This document shows positions 57,241 to 64,000 of a DNA stretch of 64,000 nucleotides, one piece after another. The stretch comes from Heligmosomoides polygyrus polygyrus (taxonomy: Eukaryota; Nematoda; Chromadorea; Rhabditida; Heligmosomidae), in the NCBI GenBank assembly GCA_947396885.1, contig OX377202.1, positions 106,328,198-106,392,197 of the forward strand. The letters run 5' to 3'. The notes beneath the pieces were generated by a model, which was not told where the DNA came from, made no database searches, and saw nothing but the letters and a program-made list of their open reading frames with translations. Position 1 is the stretch's first letter. Every line of letters starts with the position of its first letter. The translations under genes and the position numbers were made by a program.

Positions 57241-57689
57241 GCGGGCGAGGATCGCGTTGCTCGATCAATATGCTCCACCATACGTGACATCGCGTCGGCG
57301 CTGAAGTATAAACAGGCAACAGGCCTAAGGACCGATGTCCGCCCTATATGGTAGCCAGTAGGGGTGAATGAATCATTGCATATATCGCTCACTGGTCGCT
57401 TTGCAGTTCACAGTGAAGCACGACCAGCAAAGAGTCACTTGTTGCGGCTAGGCAATCATTTCGGTTGTTCATTACTGGACTTCGTGTCAAAATCCAGAAT
57501 ACCATATCTTTCCGTACTGAGGAATCTCCTAACATCTGTCACTTGTGATGCATTTGTTGTTTCATATCGCGCTTTCTCCGATTACCGATAGAGGAAATTG
57601 TTGTTTCGTTTTTAACCTAAATTTGGTCTAGGAGGAAGCTGGAGGCTTGGAAGAACAGGCATTCGTTGTGAGTATAGACGCCTTCGTTA

Positions 57690-57695
57690 TTTATT
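57690..57695 (-). terminator. Candidate poly(A) signal of the chemoreceptor
   Basis: AATAAA on the minus strand, about 133 nt past the stop codon at 57828. Confidence 0.4.
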
Positions 57696-57827
57696 ACTTT
57701 TAATGAACATGGCACAAATAGCAGTGGTAAAAACTTCATTACGAACACGAAAACAAAAATACATTGTACCTTAGATGCTTGCGCAATCAACCACCGTTTG
57801 ATGTTAACTGTTAGACCTATATTGCTG

Positions 57828-60800
57828 TTAGGTGGCAGAAGGATTAGATACAGAAACACTACTCGGATGGCGCCGAATGATAAAAGTTGTGGCCTTAAGT
57901 GGCAATCGCCTAATATGTGTATTCGCGAAAGTGTTAAATTTGTTCAAAACTGTTCCACCAATCAACAAGACCTTCCTTCGATAAGGCCTCACGGATACTA
58001 CCAGTGCAAGACCGGACACAGTGCCGTAGAGACCCATTGCGATGAAGCACAGGTTTCCGAGCGCTAAAGTAGGAGTTTGGTAGTTGTGTAGATAGACTTT
58101 CCAAAGGTAGCTGGCCTCACCTTGTGTGTTCACTATTGAAAAGGCAAACACAAGCAGGACAATTACCGCTGGTAACATGAAGAATACCAACAGGGCAGTC
58201 ATCTGAATTGATCTGAACGGTTGTTGATAAAGTATCTTTAATGCCAGTGATTTCTAGTAGCTTAATTACGAGCGCCACACACCATTAAGGCCTCCACACA
58301 TTTTTTTCGGCAAACGGCGGCCCTATCTTAACCATAGGGCAGAAATACAGAGCTTGCCACCGGCGGCGAACGGTGTTATGCCGCAACCGCACACTTGCGA
58401 CGAGTTGTTGGGTGGCAACGGTGCTCCGAATGCGGCAGCGGCAATATTGATCCACATAATTATTGCCACCGCCGCTGATTTGCCTCCGCAGCGTTCTATC
58501 TGCGCTCGAGCGCGGCAGGGGGCGGAGAGTCGTTAGATACATCGCCCTCAGAAAGAGGCGGGGCGATGGGCGCGCCGAGGGCAAGATGTCCGGGTCCCTG
58601 CCTTCACATGGAGGCATCGCATTTCCAATCACTTCCTTTGGCCTCCATCTCTATCCTGAACTGATTTCGTTTTTGAGACAAGGGTCAGAACCTTGTTCAC
58701 CAAATTTGGAACAATAGAGTTTTCAGCTGTAGCGCCAAGGCTTCCTTCTGGTCCCGTCAATGTAGAACTGACCGGAATCGCCCATAGTCTCTAGTTGAGG
58801 CGAAAGTTTAAAGAATTGTGGTGAAAATTGAAAGAATCTAGAGAGAAGAATCTCCTTTCGTCAACTGCTTCCATAACCGAACCGACTGGAAAATGACTTC
58901 AGAGTTCCCCGAGATGCGCTTTTCAATCGTCCGCTATCAGTTATTAGGTTTTTGGACAACGCCACGCCAATTAACGACGGTTTCGAGCGCAGCAAACTTG
59001 TCCAAATAGGGCGGCGCGCGCAGGGCGGGAAGTGGGCGACGGGCAGCACGGTGTACCGAACGACTGCCCCCCGCGGCAGGGTATTCAATGTTTCCGAGTC
59101 AGAAAGCGAACACTAGCAGTAGGTCCCGACTAGAAAGAGTAAAGTGCATCTGCTGCTTACACCCGTATACGCGACACGGATTTAAAAACGACGGCGACGC
59201 ACGTTGCCCGGGCTCGCGTTAGTAGGGCCGAAAACTTCGTGGGCGAATAAGTTCGCAGAATTTTTTACAACTTGCCATTACTTAATTTCGCGAATCTTGT
59301 CAACTAGCTTCCATGCTTCGCATTCATGTTTTTGTATTTTCCCATTTTATTTTCCTGTTGCAGCTTCCACTGTTGTCGAGTCGTTCAGGCGCAATTTCGC
59401 AGGTTTGAGTGCGTAATTCGTCCAATTCTTTTTCTGTAGTAACATTGTAGCGCTTCTAACTCTGTTTTCTTGAGCTCTTCGGTCAAATTATTCCATGTTC
59501 GTGTTGGAATCTTAGCAAAGTAAATAAAGAAAAATGCTCACTCAATCAAGAAGGACACCTCATGGCCCTAGACATGTCATGAAATCTTAAAAGTAAGTTA
59601 TCTAGTACAGAAATGTGACCTCGTTGCCGATGAACGAAGAAAAAACAACAAATGTAAGCTCATGAGAAACATCAATATAGGAAACAAGCAGTCAACGAGC
59701 TATACCAGAAAAATCAAAACACTATGTCACTTATTACCATTTCGGAGGATGAAGAGTCCACAAATCCTTCAGGAGAGAATAAACAAGACGGCGGAAGACT
59801 ATGGGAAGTCCTCGACGAGGACTCTTACTGCGTGACTGTCGCGCAGTGCAATGGTCGGCGAGGAACGCATTTCTCGGCGCAGTAGTATGTTTCTCCTTCA
59901 GTTCTCGGGCGATAACGGCCACGAGCGACATTTCGAGTGAGCGGAGATGCGACAGCTCTTTCCGCGAAATCGTTGACTACTGCGAACTTGGAGCCACGTA
60001 TGGAAATCCGTCATCCTTGCCACGTTCAGTGGTAGTTGGTTGTCATGTTGTTGAGGCTTCGCGGGACTATACCAAAGGCCATATAAATAAACTGAGGAAC
60101 ACCTGTTTGAAGTGCTTCATTGAGTCCGCAGCTACATCTTTAAAGAATGGAGTGCACTGACCTGAAGATAAACCAGAACGGTAATCCTCCTTTGTAGCAG
60201 CTTTGTCGAATGTGATGAATGTTGTGATTGTCGTACGCAAGACATCGATGCAACGGTGAAAATAAGGAGCAAAGGCAGGAAGATAATTAGTTGAAGCATA
60301 GAATTCAGAAATAGAGGAACTGCAGTTGATGACTCAATCGCAATGGTCACGTATTGCATGATAGCTCCTGCACAGGAGAACTGCTGAAAATGTCGAGATA
60401 ATAAACCCATTGGAAGAACGTTTCTTACTTAGCCCCTAAATCGTTTTTACTATACTCCAAGGAAACCGGTGCAGTAGAGGTTGAGGGAGATCAGTCTTAG
60501 AGAGATGTCGTTTCTTTTCTTCTGTCTCTCCTTGTTGGAGTTCATAATACAAGCGGAATCCTAGTTCTGGTTAGAATATTAGAACGGCTCAAATCGAAGA
60601 TGTATAGAACCGTCGTCCGTGTAGAACCGTGTACGGAGCTGAGTGCTGGCCTATAGCTTATACATTCCATCCGATCGAAAATCTTCGGATAATTGGATGA
60701 TTCGAATAAGTGCGGTTTTGCGGACTCCGGATTTTTGGATTGTTCGGATAATGGCAGTTTCGCGGGCATCGGATTTCGGATATTCGAATAGGATATCCGA

Positions 60801-63252
60801 CTCATTAAAGCAAGACGCATTTTATCAGAATACTACCATTCCTCAAACAGGAATCCATTCTTTAACAACGACAACAACAATAACAAAACAGAAACAGTGC
60901 GTGTATTAAAAAACTTTGACTTGTCGTCAAGGAAGGGAACATTCAGGACTTCACACTTTATTTCGTTACACATAAAATTTGTGAACTTTCCAAGTTTCAT
61001 TACTCTTACTATTAAATACTATTCACTCCTACTATTGCTATTACTTATTGGATTTCTGAACAAATGTGTCTTGCTTTCATGTGTTCTGCATAGCATATGG
61101 AGTCTGGTAGTGAAGTCGGTTGAATTAAGTTTACATTTTGTCCGACCACGCTTCCTCTATACAGTAGTATCTCTCTCCCGTTCACAGGTGGGACTTATTA
61201 CAGAAAGGGTAATGATTGCGTCGTCCAGCTGCGATTTATCTTAAATTGAGTTGGACAACGGCTGTCAACAGATACTACCTGTTATATTAGGTCCGGCAAC
61301 GATTACCCTGAATTTCAACTCGAAATTTTAGTGGGCAACCAGTACCAACCTTCTCCCGTTTGTAACTTTGTCGGCAAGGGGTGGGATGGTGGTGGATCGC
61401 GTATTCCCTTTAGTCGTAAATATTTTCGATACACAGCTACCAGTTGGAATGCCCTAAAAGAATTATGGAAAGAAAAATGGGCACAAATTGCGTAGAGAGT
61501 ACATCTAGTATTCAGTGATTTTCCTCCTTCGCGAAAGGCACATGAATGTCAAATTATACCAAGAATAGCCTAACGCAGCTCAATAATGAGGTGGGACGCA
61601 CCTGCGTTGAATAACAATTTTAATTTCAAAGTTGGTATGGGGTTGCTCTACATGATGCCCCCCCCCCCTCCCTCCCCCGACACAATTTGCGCCGGATGCT
61701 ATACAATGTGAAATAGCGAAGTGCCGATTAGAGAACGTGCCTAATCCCTTCTCTCCCTCAGTCTCTCCTTCATGGGCAGCGCAACATAATATTTGAAGAA
61801 AAATATGCCAGGATCGACGCAACGCTCAACAGCGTGCTAAATGTGTTCAACTTCATTACGACACAATTTCACTGTGGGCAGCATATGAGTCAGTAGCGTG
61901 CCCGCCACAGAAATTCGTTTTGAATGTGCTCTTGTCCAAGGAGCGCGATTTCAAAATGAAGCGAAGAAATTGAACGGGTTATCCGATTTTATCCGAATCA
62001 TCGCATTTCTCCAGAGTCCGGATGATTGGATGATTCGGATAGTGGCAATTTCGTGGACGCCGGATTTTTGGGTGATTCGGATAAGGACGATTTTGCGGAC
62101 ACAGGACTTTTGGATGGTTCAGATAAGGGCCATTTCGCGGGGCCGGATAATTGAATGATTCGGATAGAGATACCCGAAGCGGTATCCGAAAATGGTTCAT
62201 TCAGATCCAGTGTATACTACAGCCAAGCAGGTTGAGACTCCCTCAACATAACGGAACGGCAAAGATTGGCCTTAACACAGATGTGCCCGGAAAGAGGCTC
62301 AAATAGTTACCGAGGCAGCGCTGGCTTGGTAAGCTGCATGTGGAGCTGAAGGACACTGCCGAACAAGCGATTGATCGCGTAAAAAGATGTCACCATTCCA
62401 GAACAGCGGACCATGCCTCGAAGTGAGAAAAACGCAAAAAAAAAAGACCGTAAATTGGTGCAAGACTTTTCGATCGACGTAATATATGGAGTCCTCAACC
62501 TATTTCTTAGGTTAACTACTTCATATATTAGACTGATCTTCTTAAGCTACAGTGGCTAGCTGATGCCTTTTGTCAGCGATCAGTTTCTCGAGATACCTTA
62601 TCATAAGAAGAATGTGAAAATACCGTCTCATATGATGTCTTTTTGCTTTTCATGTTATTATAAATAAGAGCACCGGTGAGTGCCAACGACCCGGGAAACA
62701 AGATGTAGAATGTAAACATTACTATCATGTGACCTGAAATCTCAACATATTATATCCACAGCAAGGATCTCAGGTAACGAGCTAGCTTAGCTCATTGAAG
62801 TGTGGCGCTTTCCGTATGTTGTAGCTTCTGTTTTAATAAAACTACTAACCTTTCGTACTGATTTTCAGTGCATGCGGTTGAGGTAGGACCATTTGAATGC
62901 GACTCAAATGAATGCCAACGAATGCCACGAAGATAAGATTGATACAGATAAACGTGAGAATTATGAATAAGGCTGACAGCTCTTGTCCTATAGCAACTAC
63001 GCCGGCTGAGTATCCCATAGGCATTGGGAAGAATATTACAGGAATGGAAACGAACGAAAACGCGGTGTCATAGCCCATCAAGAACACTTGATGCATGAAC
63101 ATATTCGCACGATAGGATACACTGAATCGATCCGGGCAGGAGACGATGCAATACATTGCTAGGATGTTGCTAAGTGGTCCCACAAATGAGAGCACATTTA
63201 GGGCTCTAATATAGTAAATGGGATGTTGATCGAGTTTCTCGCACTCCATCAT
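57828..63252 (-). CDS. Seven-transmembrane chemoreceptor, Srh/Sri-like (Str superfamily)
   Basis: Nematode serpentine receptor, expected in sensory cilia. Four minus-strand exons share phases: 62850-63252, 62597-62733, 60162-60383, 57828-58202 (stop 57828-57830), giving 378 residues. TM1 includes LSFVGPLSNILAMYCIV; TM2 FLMGYDTAFSFVSIPVIFF; TM3 FIILTFICINLIFVAFVGI; TM4 spans exon 2 (FYILFPGSLALTGALIY); TM5 is MLQLIIFLPLLLIFTVAS; TM6 crosses the exon 3/4 junction (ITVLVYLQ then MTALLVFFMLPAVIVLL); TM7 ends with GLYGTVSGLALVVSVRPYRR, the PYR signature of Srh/Sri receptors. The start is the ATG pair at 63247-63252, just after TTGTTCAG, which may be a trans-splice site. The subfamily is uncertain because the TM3 FENR-like motif is not kept. 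Introns 2 and 3 are 2.2 and 2.0 kb. Confidence 0.82.
59530..60010 (-). repeat. Diverged duplicate of 56030-56500
   Basis: Lies in chemoreceptor intron 3; see 56030-56500. Confidence 0.55.
60683..60790 (+). repeat. 42 bp minisatellite, short array
   Basis: About 2.5 units of a repeat with TTGGATGATTCGAATAAG, TTTGCGGACTCCGGATTTTT. Confidence 0.7.
61975..62170 (+). repeat. 42 bp minisatellite, longer array
   Basis: About four units of CCGGATTTTTGGGTGATTCG + GATAAGGACGATTTTGCGGA, same family as 60683-60790. Confidence 0.8.
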
Positions 63253-63579
63253 TCTGAACAAGATAAATTTCTTCACGAATTCCGAATAAAATGAATTTGC
63301 GGTGGTTAGATAGAGAGGACTTAGCTAGAGCACAGTCAGATGTTTACGCATGTCTTGGCTGTTGACAGGGCGGTTTTTGGGTTTTGACATTCGTGTACAA
63401 TGAGGTGACAGGAACAGCTGCGTCACGAAACTTGCTTCTGCTCTAGAAGCAATGGAATCGCAAGCAATTGCTTCGAGTTGGTTAGATGGGGCGGATATGA
63501 CGGAACTATGGACAACAGCCGAACCAAAATGCAGTTGAAAACGATGACTTCGATATTGCGAGTTGGTGTGCATTGCATA

Positions 63580-64000
63580 TACAGGGTGCGCATTAATTAT
63601 GAGCCGCAAACAATTGAATTGTCATAGTAACGCAAACAATTCAAAGCAGAGAAAAACACTGTGTTATTTTTATTAACATCCTTCACGATCAAAAATTACA
63701 ACCTTCATTCAATGTGCCCTCCTCTCGCGTGTATGCAGCTTCTCAGACGAGTTAAAAAGGCGTCGCAGGTGGCAAGCACCGCAGGATCGTTTTCAGTGAC
63801 GCGAAAGTTTTCAAAATAGAACCTTTCGTGAATCCACAAAACGATCGGATCTTCGCAGCAGATAAGAAGCAGGTCATTTCTAGAGGAAAAGTCATCGGGA
63901 AACATCCGAGCTCTGTTATTGTTTGGGGTGCGGTAACCTCAAATGGGAAAACGCCACTTGTGTTCATCGATGCTGGAGTGAAGATCAATAAGGAACTGTA
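63580..64000 (+). pseudogene. Tc1/mariner-like transposase fragments in opposite orientations
   Basis: CAGGGTGCGCATTAATTATG near 63584 looks like a terminal repeat. The minus strand 63705-63779 encodes the C-terminus (ATCDAFLTRLRSCIHARGGH). From about 63773 the plus strand encodes the catalytic core of the same type (HRRIVFSDAKVFKIEPFVNP, SSVIVWGAVTSNGKTPLVFI) and runs off the window. Confidence 0.8.

Noticed and set aside
60897..61244. Plus-strand 115-codon hydrophobic frame
   Set aside because: Lies in the chemoreceptor intron, is AT-rich and shows no family pattern or splice context.
62307..62498. Minus-strand frame as a further receptor exon
   Set aside because: Not membrane-like, and the four chosen exons already give seven helices with matching phases.

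Overview
The window reads as nuclear DNA of a clade V (rhabditid or strongylid, probably hookworm-like) nematode. The evidence is the TTTCAG-type 3' splice sites, one intron-rich chemoreceptor of the nematode-specific serpentine superfamily, mariner and RTE-type elements, and a very high density of palindromic MITEs that swell the introns. No CRISPR, rRNA, operon or bacterial feature was seen.

Four host genes can be assembled exon by exon with matching splice phases. (1) Minus strand, about 32064 down to 1384 and continuing off the left edge: a TCERG1/CA150 homologue (C. elegans tcer-1 type). Fifteen exons give 843 in-frame codons with three WW domains and the first FF domain. (2) Plus strand, 40540 to about 48950: ALG8-type dolichyl-P-glucose alpha-1,3-glucosyltransferase, 12 exons, about 529 residues. 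(3) Plus strand, 51724-53609: endonuclease V, five exons, N-terminus possibly incomplete. (4) Minus strand, 63252 down to 57828: a four-exon seven-transmembrane chemoreceptor, 378 residues, Srh/Sri-like. TCERG1 and ALG8 diverge from an 8.5 kb repeat-filled intergenic region. EndoV and the chemoreceptor converge.

Nearly everything else is mobile DNA. There are many long foldback (palindromic) elements of 0.3-2.6 kb, and several Tourist-like (PIF/Harbinger-type) MITE families with TTA/TAA duplications and tips near GGCC. There is a 170 bp palindromic family tipped GGGCCGGATTCATCAACG, a roughly 0.9 kb foldback family made of short degenerate repeats, and tRNA-derived SINE-like units. Also present are two decayed mariners (one with intact TIRs and TA duplication), two 5'-truncated RTE-like LINE copies, a 2.7 kb hAT-like element with a perfect 8 bp duplication, and a Tc1/mariner-like fragment at the right edge. 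Insertions are often nested, which allows relative dating.

The most interesting items are: a recurring hammerhead-ribozyme-like motif in one foldback family; a coding exon apparently captured inside a foldback; the hAT/LINE/foldback nest; Tourist-like insertions whose empty site survives in the partner arm of the same palindrome; a possible GC-AG intron in ALG8; an unusual EndoV wedge motif; and an AHPQ-repeat domain in the TCERG1 homologue. All family assignments come from reading the sequence; no searches were run.
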